Shown: positions 10,265-20,306 of the stretch, piece by piece
How positions within the stretch are numbered: position 1 is the first letter of the stretch
Layout: each line of letters starts with the position of its first letter
Assembly (NCBI GenBank): GCA_904063045.1
Contig: CAJFCJ010000093.1
Location: forward strand, 18,629 to 63,122
Direction: 5' to 3'
DNA length: 44,494 bases
Origin: Dimorphilus gyrociliatus
Taxonomy: Eukaryota > Annelida > Polychaeta > Dinophilidae
The notes under the pieces: model-generated
Databases searched by the model: none
Told to the model about the DNA's origin: nothing
What the model saw: the letters and a program-made list of their open reading frames with translations, nothing else
Position numbers and translations under genes: made by a program

Positions 10265-10700
10265 AAATTTTCAATAGGATTTAGGTCAGGACTTGCAAGT
10301 GCCTTATGTTCTTTTCATTTAGATACCTTAAGGTACTCCTAGATGTATGGCATGGAGCACCATCCTGCATGAATACATGGTCCCTATCATAATTCTCTAG
10401 AAAAGATTTATCAAGAATTTCTTGATATTTCTCCAAGTTTGAATTATTTTTAAATAAATGTATACCTCTGCTGCCATGACTTTTTATAAAACCCCATATA
10501 TTTAGGGAACCATTTGCCTCTTTAAAAGTTTTTATTGCATATTTTGCCTTATATCTATTAGCTGGATGCCTTCTGACAAACTGTCAGTGTTTTGGATATA
10601 AATCTATTCTTGTCTCATCCGAAAACACAATTGATTTGATTTGATCTGTGCTCCAACAGAGGAGTCTAACCCTTTGAAACAAATATGTACATTCCACTGA
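10265..10700 (-). pseudogene. Tc1-like transposase, central part (split by MULE-B)
   Basis: The minus strand reads FSDETRIDLYPKH (first catalytic Asp), a stop, then NGSLNIWGFIKS, FMQDGAPCHTS (second Asp), and LASPDLNPIENL up to the MULE-B boundary. One in-frame stop and one frameshift (before LASPDL) show decay. With 7387-7507 it reconstitutes the arrangement of one D34E transposase, with MULE-B between the ENL and W codons. The 5' part beyond 10,700 degrades quickly. Confidence 0.85.
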
Positions 10701-11239
10701 ATTTTCTTATGTAAAATTATTCTCTCCAAATTGTTTTCTCTTTAAATTCACAAGTTGAAGAAACATATTCAACATCTTGTGATTGTTTTGGAAGAATTAT
10801 TGGTTTTTCATTAAACTCAATATGATAATAAAGTCCAAAGCCTTGGTAGGATATTGATGAACAAGATTTATCATAAAGTTGAAATACCATTTCATTACCT
10901 CAAATAACCTAGTGGAAGAAAGACATTTTTTCATTTTCTTTCAATTTCACATATGATACATCACAGGAAAAGTCTGTATACAAATCATATAACTAATTAA
11001 AGATTATAAAAATAGATGTACAGTATTGATCATCCATGCACCCATGTAGTTTTTTTGTAAAAGTTACATTTTTGTTGACTTTGTTGTTGGTATGTTGGCC
11101 AATTACCTATAAGAAAAAGGTGATAAATCTTTGAGAATAATTTTCTATTACAGACATAAAAAGATTTTATTTTTACATTTTGAAAATTTATCTTTTATGA
11201 ACAAAATAGCATGTTTTTACATTCTTAATATTTGATATT

Positions 11240-11700
11240 ATACCACAAATCATGCTTGCTCGCATATGATTTTTTAGGTAGGGCAATAAGCTTTTGATAA
11301 TGTTTAGCTCAGGGCTGTTGGCATGAGCGCAAAACTGTAAATGTTTTTTTCCTTATTTTTGTATGACTCCTCTTAAAATATTTTTGCAATCTCAACTTGC
11401 GATACCTTTTCAAGGAATTTTTTATCACTAGCCTTCTTACAGCTATACCAATAGTCTGCATTTTTGATGCAAATGGCCCAATGCAGCACTAAATGTACTC
11501 CCTTTGGGTAGTTGGCCAATTTGGTGGCCTGTTGTAAAAAGTTAATAATTTCCTGCTTTAGTCTGTAATACTAATCATTTTTATGATTGGCAGTTGAACA
11601 TAGATAAGCTATGTTCATCTAGCTTTCCATCAAATATATCTAACAATCATCACAGTCAACAAAAGTTTTAAAAAAATCCATAATGTAAACTTTTCTGAAT
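11240..11700 (-). pseudogene. Gene remnant plus Tc1 fragment
   Basis: Two pieces. At 11,240-11,335 the minus strand reads SPELNII(K)SLLPYLKNHM, clearly the catalytic C-terminal region of a Tc1 transposase. At 11,350-11,600 one minus frame stays open for about 70 residues (GVHLVLHWAICIKNADYW, then CKKASDKKFLEKVSQVEI); I do not recognise its family. It lies just 3' of the LRR remnant on the same strand and could be part of the same dead gene. Confidence 0.5.
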
Positions 11701-11899
11701 AGTAGAAGATATGACATTGCTTTCTTTCATTTATTTTCAATGAACAATGCAGAAATTTATTTTTTATAAATATAACTTGCTGTTTTGTATTAATTAATTA
11801 AATTTGAAAAAAATACTCCTTTTTTATTTATAAAGGAAAATAATTTTCCAAATATAATTATCTGCTGTTTGAGAACCCCTTCTGATATTAGCCACTTAA

Positions 11900-12250
11900 T
11901 GTGCATGTTATGTTCAAAATGATAGTCAGTCTGCCTTACAACTTTCTACTTTGAGTTTTTGTAAAGTGTTTGATGACAATTTGAGTCCTTGAAAAAATCA
12001 TTTTAAATCCATTTTTGATATTTTCTCCATTCCATGATAAATCTAAATCGACAAATCCTGAACATTTCTTCAGATTCACCTAAGAGTGCAGCTTGATCTT
12101 TGACAAAGCCTTGAGTCCTTCACAAATTATTTTAAATCCAATATCCATATTTTGATTCCATGGCAAATCTAACATTTTCAAAAATTACTTTAAATCCATT
12201 ATTTATCAGACTCTCTGATGAATGTATGTGTACAGTCTTGAAAGTCAAAA
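11900..12250 (-). pseudogene. Leucine-rich-repeat (RNI-like) gene remnant
   Basis: On the minus strand three frameshifted segments share a repeat: NGFKVIFENV, then IGFKIICEGLKALSKIKLHS, then VDLDLSWNGENIKNGFKMIF, then GLKLSSNTLQKLKVESCKAD. The GFKxI...LK..S.L..L.L.SC pattern with LDLSWN is typical of ribonuclease-inhibitor-type leucine-rich repeats as in NACHT-LRR proteins. Stops and frameshifts make it a pseudogene. The LRR exon at 41.9-42.2 kb carries the same signature. Confidence 0.7.
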
Positions 12251-12589
12251 CTTGAAAAGGAGAGAGAAAGATTGAAAGTTTTGGGAAAAGATGACGAAAA
12301 GGCAAATAAAAATTACTGTGTAACAAAAAAAAATTCTAGTTATGAAAGAGAAAGAGTTAATGTGTATAAAGGATAAATATCAATTGCAGTTCACTTAATT
12401 GAAACGGACAAACTCAAGAAGCACTAAAGACTATTCATTGTACTCTATCACTAGTAGATCAAGTAATGTAATCTCCTTCAAGAAATGTGATTTGAATATA
12501 GAAGATTGAGGAAGGATTGGAAATTTATTGAGAAACTACTCAAATATAAGCTGTGATTGATGAGTTTGTCTAAGGTTAAATATAAACTA

Positions 12590-12900
12590 GACCACCAACT
12601 ATAAAGTGATGATTGGATATTGGAGACAAACCTACAAGTATAAATCCACACTGTTTCATTCCATCTATCTTACCTTAAACTGGAAAGATCAACTGGAAAC
12701 AACCCTACCAGGACAAGCCTTCTGCTCCTTCAGCATTGGATACTAGTTTGGTGACTTGGAAATCTGCTATTACAAACTATCTACTCTGCTATTCAACTTT
12801 TCTATTGTGACGATCTTAAGTATTATATTTGAAATAAACCTTTTAAATTAAACATTTTGTTTAAAAGTCCGAGTAGAACCAGTACTGTTGTAATTTGCAA
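12590..12900 (+). repeat. LTR-like repeat
   Basis: It begins with GTGATGATTGGATATT, contains the block CTGCTATTACAAACTATCTACT, and has AAATAAACC as a likely poly(A) signal. The palindrome arms carry a diverged copy (21,840-22,140 and mirror) with the same landmarks. Downstream GTAGAACCAGTACTG resembles the leader of the gag element. A solo LTR is likely; the ends are not proven. Confidence 0.5.
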
Positions 12901-13020
12901 ACACATAAATTGGCCATCAAGAACAGTATAAAATGTATATCATTAGTTTGATAGGTAATACAGGAATGGGATATGGTTTAGAGATATTGTTTCAAGGACT
13001 TGCACAATCATTAAATATTA

Positions 13021-13760
13021 GGATCACCCTGAAAGTTTTAACCATTTGTGTCTTACAGCTAAAAAAAAAACTTACATAATATGTATAGTCATAAATATTA
13101 ACTAATGTCTTCGGTATGTCTATATAACTTCGAATTCCCCATTATTGTCAATGCATGTTTGCCACCTGGCGGGAAGCAAATCAATTCCTTGGGCGAAGTA
13201 TAAGGGCGATTTGGACCTGAAAAATGCCCTTACTGCATTTTTTAATTCCTCATCATTCTCATATATTTCACCACAAAGATGGTCCTTTAACTTCCAGAAC
13301 AAATAATAGTCTGATGGCGCCAGGTCTGGGCTGTAGGCTGGATGAGGCAAGACTACCCATCCAGTTGTTCTAAGATATTGAGTAGTTTGTAAGCTTGTAT
13401 GAGATCTGGCATTATCTTGTAATAAAATCACCTCTTTACCTGGCCTAATTCAATTGATTCTTTGCTTTAATCTCTTTAAAATGCTGATGTAAATCTCTGA
13501 ATTTATTCTGACTTGTGAATTTAAAAATTCTAGGTGAATAAGCCCTTCCCTGTCCCAAAACACACATGCCATCAATTTATCTGCAGACTTACCTGTCTTA
13601 ACCTTTTTTGGTGGTGAAGACATTAAGACAGATAATTTGTGGAATGTTGGTAAATACTTAAAGCAACTTTCCATGACAAGAAAAAAAAGACATCTGAATG
13701 AAAGAGGTAAATATTTTCTTTTATTTCTTTTAAGCGAATTTTTCAGAAAATTCATCATTC
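13021..13760 (-). mobile_element. Mariner-like element, 5'-truncated
   Basis: The 3' end begins after a TA at 13,019-13,020 with GGATCACCCTGAAAG, the same end as the mariner at 32,245. The transposase runs from SSPPKKVKTGKSADKLMACV (about 13,620) through FWDREGLIHLEFL. After one stop it continues IRPGKEVILLQDNARSHTSL (second Asp) to YSPDLAPSDYYLFWKLKDHL, the mariner D34D signature, and the C-terminal FEVI stop at 13,120. The N-terminal DNA-binding half and the other terminal repeat are missing. Confidence 0.88.
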
Positions 13761-14015
13761 TGTTTTTTATTGTTGCGCTTTAATTATTAATTAACTACAT
13801 AGAGATTGACAAAAAAATGAATAGCTAAAACTTAAGTGGTAAATACCTATAATCACTTATAGAATAGTAAAATAATAGTCATTCATTCAACTTGCACAAC
13901 ATTGCTCAAAACTAGGTCAACACTGTTTATATACACGTCATATCCTAAACAAAACTACTTAAATCTAAAAACTTGGATAGCTCATGTGTCTCTTCCCTAA
14001 AATTGTTTACAAAAC
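13761..14015. other. Intergenic, nothing seen
   Basis: A+T-rich spacer between the truncated mariner and the NACHT remnant; no exon or repeat recognised. Confidence 0.4.
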
Positions 14016-14640
14016 ATGAATTTATATAAACTCAACATTAAGAAAAAGTTATGCCTTACTTACTACAAGAGGAATATAGAAGAAAAACTTAAAACTCAAG
14101 CAACCTATAAAGGATTGACAACAAAACTAGTATCACTTGGAAAATTAAATAATAAGGAGAAAAACATATTACAAAATCAGTGTCATGGAGAAAAAAGAGA
14201 TCTTTAGAAAATTCATCAATTTTACAGAGAACACTGATACAATTGATACAGAATTATAGGAAACAGAATTTAAATGTGAAAATTTCTATGAAATATTTTA
14301 CAAAGGATTTAAAAAGATTATAATACAAGGAGAACTTGAAATGGGAAAAAGTGTAAATGTTAAATCTTCTTACAAATGGGCAAATAACCTATGAAAAGTT
14401 GATTCTCAGAAATTATGCATTTACGTCACTTCGAACAAGTTAAAAAAGATACAAGCATCTATCAAGAGATCATTGACTAAAATTTTGAAAATATTCCTCC
14501 AAAGACTAAAAATATAGCAGAAACAATTTTTGTTGAAAAGAGAAATGATGTGAAAAGCTTATGATTAAAATAGAGACACATATCTACTAATTTTGAAGAC
14601 CTTTTTAATATGGTGACTTCAATATACTGACATGTCATTG
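14016..14640 (+). pseudogene. NACHT (NLR-type) NTPase remnant
   Basis: Across shifting plus-strand frames an NLR-like order is visible. A helical lead-in (KRNIEEKLKTQATYKGLTTK) is followed by FRKFINFTENTDTIDTEL. At about 14,317 comes a Walker A region, IIIQGELEMGKS (GxxxxGKS intact), followed by SYKWANNL, as in NACHT domains. Then come LRHFEQVKKDTSIYQEIID and a tail NFENIPPKTKNIAETI. Several stops and frameshifts prove decay. In living NLRs this domain oligomerises on nucleotide binding for innate signalling. Leucine-rich repeats of the matching kind lie at 11.9-12.25 kb and 41.9-42.2 kb, but on the minus strand, so they are not simply the other half of this copy. Confidence 0.72.
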
Positions 14641-14719
14641 ATCTACACTCTGTAAACAGTATTAGATATGATTACATGTGTTTTCAACAAATCATTATTT
14701 CTTATAATATTCATGAATT

Positions 14720-14725
14720 TTTATT
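14720..14725 (-). promoter_or_regulatory. Polyadenylation signal AATAAA
   Basis: Minus-strand AATAAA about 37 bases past the stop of the six-exon gene ending at 14,762, the expected position. Confidence 0.55.
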
Positions 14726-14761
14726 TATAATTCTCTGTTTGTTAAATTTTTTTTCAAATAT

Positions 14762-16934
14762 TTAAATTATTTCACATAATGAAATCATATTTATATCTTT
14801 TGAATTGATAAAAATATATATTGGAAAATAATCTTCCAATTGGATGGCGTGATTCATAATTGGACATTGAAATGTATAAATTTGAAATAAATTATTATTA
14901 ATGATACTTTTTAATGGGCACATCTGAAAAAACTCAGATTTTCCACCATTTTGTTTAATAGGATGAAGAAAATTAATTGTTGCATTTCCAACAGTTTTCT
15001 TATTTTTTTTAATGATAATTTTTAAAAAAAAATTTTCATTTACAATTCCATTATTTAAAAAGCTTAGATTAATAACAGTTGTTGTTTTTTTAAATTTATT
15101 ACAAGTGTTTAAAAATTTATCAATGACACTGTAGTTTTTTTGGCAATTTTCCAAATTTGATGTAGTTATCTTCTTTCCATCTAAAGTAAGAAAAATCAGA
15201 AAAAAGTTTAAAAATTATATTTCTCAAACCTAAATCCAAAATTTGAAAATGATTGACAACATCATTTCCATTATTTTTTAGCATGATTTGAGTGAAATTA
15301 TTTAGTATATTATCGGCTTTTACAATAGCCAAAGTATTTCTTCCATAGACATTTCCAGAACCAAAATATATTTTGCCATTCAAAATTTCCAACCAAAATT
15401 CATTCCATTTTTCACATGCAATCAATGATTTTGGCAATTTGAACTTGTTTATAGACAAGCTTTCACTCCGAAATGCAATTACTAGATTTTCCACATTATT
15501 GCCCATATCAATCTGCATTGAGAATTGTATTGATGACTCATTTTTAAAACTGATGATAAGTGATGAACAATTATTCAAGTTTTGGTGTTTTTGACCTTTA
15601 ACTTTAAATGTTATTGCTCTAAAATTATTTTGATATTTTCTTGGAATGTAATAGATGACATAATCTTCTGCTTGAATTGAATACATTTGGCTAAAATTTT
15701 CTAGAAAAAAAATAAATGAAAAACAAAAAAACTTATTGAATATTTTTTTTACTTTTAGCAAAAACTTGAATAGTAGCAAGTCCAAGATTATTTCCAATAT
15801 GATAATCTTTTATAGTTAATGTAAATCCACTTTCAATAGTCGGATAATTAGCATAATTGAAATAATGTCGAAATCCATTATTAGGTAAAGTTATATTTTC
15901 AGTATATTGTGAAGACCATTGTATTTCCAGTATTTTTAAATAATTATCTTTTCTGTAGAATTTAAGAAAAAGAGAAACAGAGTTAAAAGAAATAACATGT
16001 AATATAGGCTGCAATTTTTTTGTAAAATTTTTATTACACATTTGCCAAACAAATTTTTTCTGGTTCTGTTGTTCTTGTGAATGTAACACTTATATATTGG
16101 CCAACACAGTTAATGATAGATGGACAATCAGCTTTCCAATATGTATTAAATGTCCAATCTAATGCATTTTTACATTCGTTCAGTGGAATTGATGATGAAC
16201 TAGAACAAGTTGCTCCCATTTCCTGTTGAGCAATATTTTCATAATCTTCATATTCCAATGAGTCCTGATCTATTTTTTTGTACAATTTAGTTTATACATT
16301 TTTCAATAAAGAAAAATATAGAAAATAACAAACCATTGTTGTAAGCAAGAGCAGAAATATAACCAATTCCTATATTCGGTATTACACTCCTAGACTCTGC
16401 AAGACTAAGACGGATACTGGATGATTTTGAACCAAAATCTTCATCCAATAAAAGGCAAGTTTGTATATCATTTAATAAATATGTTTTATTTTGATTGTCC
16501 ATTCGAATAGTAAGTTTATTTATTCTGTTGGTTGCCTTAATAATTCTCTGATATACGCAAATCTCTACAATATCATATTGTTTTTGGAAAGTAATATTAA
16601 TCCATTGTAAATGACATGGGTCAGGATCACATTTAGCAACCCAATCATTTATATTCACCCAGAAAGGATCCATTATATTTTCGCGATGGAAATTAAGTAA
16701 TACATTGCTTGCATGATCATTTGAAGATGTACAAGTTGCATTATTCATTTTGCCAGCAACGTTAATTAGCTTTCCATCTATTCAAAAGGAAATAGCAAAA
16801 TTTCAACAATACAAATAAAATAAAATAAACACAGAAAACAAACTTGCAAACTTTTCTCCAGATGTAAATATTCTATTTGAAAAGAAAATTTCCAAAATGA
16901 CAATAGAAAATATCATTGTTAGTTTAAACATCAT
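14762..16934 (-). CDS. Secreted discoidin-like / FAMeT-domain protein, 618 aa
   Basis: Six exons (16934-16844, 16777-16334, 16269-16038, 15952-15753, 15700-15230, 15180-14762) keep frame over five GT-AG introns of 49-85 bp and total 1,857 nt, an exact multiple of three. Residues 1-28 are a signal peptide (MMFKLTMIFSIVILEIFFSN). About 30-180 and 183-322 look like two galactose-binding (F5/8C-like) regions, with ASNVLLNF, WVAKCDPDPC, WINITFQKQYDIVEICVYQ and ALDWTFNTYWKADC. About 330-465 resembles the farnesoic-acid O-methyltransferase-type region (FRAITFKVKGQ, IDMGNNVENLVIAF, WNEFWLEILNGKIYFGSGNV), a family name that does not imply enzyme activity. The last 150 residues are an Asn-rich tail I do not recognise. 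No membrane anchor is seen. Probable extracellular carbohydrate- or surface-binding protein. A second Met at 16,931 is an equally good start. Confidence 0.85.
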
Positions 16935-17299
16935 GTTGACAAATTGTCTGCCAGAGAAGGGATAGTGCATGGAATATATAAACAAGTAAAGAAGAAAAAT
17001 CATTGAGAATTAATCTTGTAAATTGATATATTGTTGCTCTTTTTTGATATTTTTTTTAATACTCAAAAGATTAATCAGAAAGCCAGTTGTTTTCCATTAG
17101 AACACAATGTATTTTATGAAAAGAAAAGAAAGAGTTCAATGATTCATTTCTCATTTTTACAAATGTAAAAATCTACTTGGCTAATAAATTTTGTATTTAT
17201 CCTGTATCAATCATTTACCAATTTGCCAAAGTGCTGGTTCAAATAGATCCTCAAGTTTCTCCACAAAATACTAATCTTTAGCATGAATTCACTTATACC
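16935..17299. other. Upstream region of the 618-aa gene
   Basis: A+T-rich. At 17,222-17,270 the plus strand holds a short block (AATTTGCCAAAGTGCTGGTTC) that resembles the reverse complement of the LTR-element leader. No gene seen. Confidence 0.4.
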
Positions 17300-17500
17300 A
17301 ATGTAAGCCCTGGTTCAAAAGTTATTGGGACTTTAGTTGTGTCATGGTATGGATGACAGTATAAAGCAGAGAGTAATTATTCAATTTCTTGTATCACAAC
17401 AAGTTATTGCAATCAATATTCATAAGCAATTGAAAGCTGTTTTTGCTAGTACAACAATTAGTGAAGATTCAGTAAGAAAGTGGGTTAGATAATTTTATTA
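17300..17500 (+). mobile_element. Mariner 5' end with transposase N-terminus
   Basis: From the ATG at 17,349 the frame reads MDDSIKQRVIIQFLVSQQVI, then a helix-turn-helix ending EDSVRKWVR before a stop at 17,496. This is the N-terminal DNA-binding part of a mariner transposase. The upstream GGTTCAAAAGTTATTGGGAC is probably its terminal repeat. The same N-terminus, diverged, sits in the palindrome arms (27,010-27,090). Confidence 0.75.
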
Positions 17501-17924
17501 GAAATACAAGCCATTCAGTTGTTGAAGGTTTGATTGAAAGTCTTGGATTGAAAAAGATGGATTCCCTACCAACTTTGAATTAAGTAACAAAAAATATATT
17601 ACTTTTCCCTTCAATAAACTTTCAATTGATTCTGTCTAGCCATTACAAATTTATTTTGGTGTAAGCAAACACAAGTCATGTCCACATGTTCCATTCATTG
17701 AAATATCATTACATTTTTGGTGCATGAGAAGATCTCTCCAAAGAAAATTTATATATGGTTAAAGAGCTATTTTGGGGATGAAATTATTGAGTGAATGTTC
17801 TATAAGAAGGTGGGTATCTGACTTAAAAAAGGAAAGAAAAATTTATCTGTCTGTAGTATTCTCTTTACAAATTCAACAAAGACAGAAAATGATAAATTTT
17901 TTATTTGTTCAGTTTTGGAATATA
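17501..17924 (+). other. Transposon-derived debris
   Basis: Short mariner-like N-terminal traces (ISPKKIYIWLKSYFGDEIIE near 17,735) interrupted by stops. A 35-40 bp block at 17,845-17,892 reappears inverted at 27,695-27,735 in the palindrome spacer. Confidence 0.45.
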
Positions 17925-19574
17925 CAGTACGGGTAACCTATTTTTGAACGCCCAGCTATTTTCTATAATAGTTAAAATATTTTTTCTATAACATTAATTT
18001 TACAATCGAATAATTAGACATGGCAATTATCTCTTTGTACACAACAGATTCAACTAGTTAAATTTTTAAATTTCACTGTTTAAATAACAAAAAAAATTTT
18101 ATTCTGAAAATGTCACAAAAAGTGGCCGATATCCTATTTTTGAACTTTATGAATTCTGATAAAAATGTTGTTAGAAAAGGTAAGAAATATGTTTATTTTT
18201 ACATTTTATTAACGTATAGATTATATTACTTCAAATAATCACTTTTTCTTTTTCTTTAATATCTTATATTATATCCTTTATTTTTCCGACATAATCTGGC
18301 TCTTTTATGGAAGCTTTTGTATAAATTTGCAATATACCAATTTGGTATGTTATTAAATTCCTCTTCTACTGCCCTCCACAAATCATCTTTTGTCTGCAAA
18401 ACATGGGTTTGCAACCTATTTTTTAAGTAAGCCCACAAATTTTCAATAATGTTCAATTCTGGGCTTCTGGATGGCCAGTCTTGTAAAACTGTTATATTGT
18501 TTCTCTCAAGAAATGTCCTTGTAGATGCCGATTTATGACATTTGGCACCATCCTGCATAAGCACATTGTCTGGCTCAAACATTGGAAATAGCTTCTCCTC
18601 AAGTATTTCTTGGTATAAATTGCTGTCCATATACCCATTATATAACTTTATAGCTCTTGTCCCATCAGCTTTTATACACCCCCATATTGATATTGATGAA
18701 TTTGCTGTTCGAACAGCTTTTTTGGTGTATTTTGGATCATACCGTTTATGACTCCCCCTATGGACCCAAATTCTCCTTTTTGGATACAATTCAATCCGAC
18801 TTTCATCGGAAAGTATAATTTTGTTTACATCTTCTTGACTCTTATTTAACATAGACAAACAAAAAGATTTTCTATTTCTTGCATGGCAAGGTTTTAGCGC
18901 TGGCTTACTTGTTGCAACATAGCCTTTAAGGTCGTTTTTTTTTGCAAAATCTTTTTGCATGTCGATAGAGAAATTTTGGAACCTAATCCTGAATGTTCAA
19001 GCACATTCCTTGCCATTAGAAATGGATTTCTCTTTGAAATTTGGCAAATTTTTCTCTCTTCCCTTTCTGTTAAAATCTTTGGGGTACATAGTTTCGATAG
19101 ATTGTTAATAGTTCCATGTTTCTCAAATTTTTTTGTTATGTAGTGGACAGATCCCTTTGAAATTTTTAATTGTTTTGCAATTTCGTTCATTGACATCTTC
19201 TCCTTCCTCTTTTCCAACACTAATTTTCTCATGTCCAAGCTTATTTTTGGCATTTTTAACTTTTTTAAAATTGTTATTCTACTTTCATTCTTGACATAAA
19301 TTGTCATGTGGGAAAGCAAAAAATTTTGGTCATTTTCGTAAATTTTTAATTATTGTTCAAAAATAGGATATCGGGTACTTTTCACGATTTTTTCATAATA
19401 AAAATTTTTTGTTATTTAAACAGTAAAATACAAAGATTTAATTAATTGAATATGTTGATTACAAAGTCACAATTGCCATGTCTAATTGTTGGATTGTAAA
19501 ATTAATGTTAAAGAAAAAATATTTTAACTAATATAGAAAAAAGCTGGGCGTTCAAAAATAGGTTACCCGTACTG
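17925..19574 (-). mobile_element. Tc1-like transposon with IR/DR ends, nearly intact
   Basis: A 1,650-bp element flanked by TA (17,923-17,924 and 19,575-19,576), starting CAGTACGGGTAACC at both ends. Each terminal inverted repeat is about 220 bp and carries the block CCTATTTTTGAAC twice: at the outer end, and again at about 18,130-18,143 and, inverted, at about 19,352-19,365. This is the two-site IR/DR design of Sleeping Beauty-type elements. The ends are nearly identical, so the insertion looks young. Confidence 0.92.
18256..19319 (-). pseudogene. Tc1 transposase with one frameshift
   Basis: The natural start is probably MPKISLDMRKLVLEKRKEK at 19,253, with an upstream in-frame Met at 19,319. 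A paired-like HTH region (MSMNEIAKQLKISKGSVHYI) precedes the DDE core: LSDESRIELYPKRRIWV, VLMQDGAKCHKS and SRSPELNIIENLWAYLKN. That gives D, D34E intact and about 330 residues in all, normal for Tc1. The only lesion I find is a frame change in an A-run at 18,931-18,938 (AKKND versus QKKTT). It could be a true indel or a sequencing or assembly error, so the gene may be alive. Confidence 0.88.
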
Positions 19575-19576
19575 TA

Positions 19577-19955
19577 TTTGAAGAAAGATAATTGAGTTTA
19601 GATGAACTATTGGATAAACTTGTTTATTTAAATATGTTTTCAAATTTCCTATTTTTTGCTCTGCAAAATTTGAGTTGAAAAAACATTACTAAATTTAGGC
19701 CTACTATATCTTTGTAATAACTTTATATTATATTTTTGTGATGTAACTAATGGAAATGACAGTAAAAAATTTTTATTGAAGATATTTATAATGCGCATTT
19801 ATTATTCAGAGTTTCCATGTTTGATATTTTTATTATATAGATAAAAAATAACTAAATGCTGATATTGTTTTTCAAAGCTCTATTTGAACAATAGATATAC
19901 AGTATTATATAGTCAAAAGAATACTATTTTGGAAAAAATACAAATATATTCTGTT
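19577..19955. other. Left outer edge of the palindrome and promoter side of gene A
   Basis: Unique sequence to 19,665; from 19,666 on it is mirrored at the right. The first Met of the PPxY gene is at 19,956. Nothing else seen. Confidence 0.6.
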
Positions 19956-20306
19956 ATGAATGATAGAGGACCACCACCTTCATATAGTGAAGCATGCAAT
20001 TCTATGAATTGTGCTCCCCCTCCTACTGCTTATACTGTTCCTATGCCTGCTGCTAATCAGGATGCTGCTCCAGCTGAAGTTGTACATCTTCCTCATTCTA
20101 ATCAACAGAATAAAGAGACATGCAAACTAAAAAAGATACATAGAAAAATATTAAGTGGTATTCTTGGAGGACTTATTATAGCTTCAATTGTAATTATATT
20201 CTTAGTCAAATATGTATTTACAAGTAAGATATCATTTCTCTTTTTTCTAATATAATAAACAATACAATATTTGTATATTCAAATCTTTTTTGTTCTAGGT
20301 AAATAG
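19956..20306 (+). CDS. Gene A: PPxY single-pass membrane protein
   Basis: Exon 1 19,956-20,223 and a tiny exon 2 20,299-20,306 (75-bp GTAAG...TTCTAG intron) give 91 residues. The N-terminus is proline-rich with a PPPSYSEA motif, a PPxY ligand for WW domains, and Pro/Ala repeats. A basic stretch (KLKKIHRK) precedes one hydrophobic helix (ILSGILGGLIIASIVIIFLV) near the C-terminus, which ends YVFTSK. The architecture suggests a tail-anchored or type II protein facing the cytosol, perhaps recruiting a Nedd4-type ligase; this is inference. If the intron is retained the tail becomes TSKISFLFFLI. It lies 2.7 kb upstream of the dispanin gene B, which also carries a PPxY. An exact copy is at 39,703-40,053. 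Confidence 0.75.

Noticed and set aside
14762-16934. Methyltransferase enzyme function for the FAMeT-like region
   Set aside because: The protein is secreted and shows no cofactor-binding motif; the family name does not establish catalysis.
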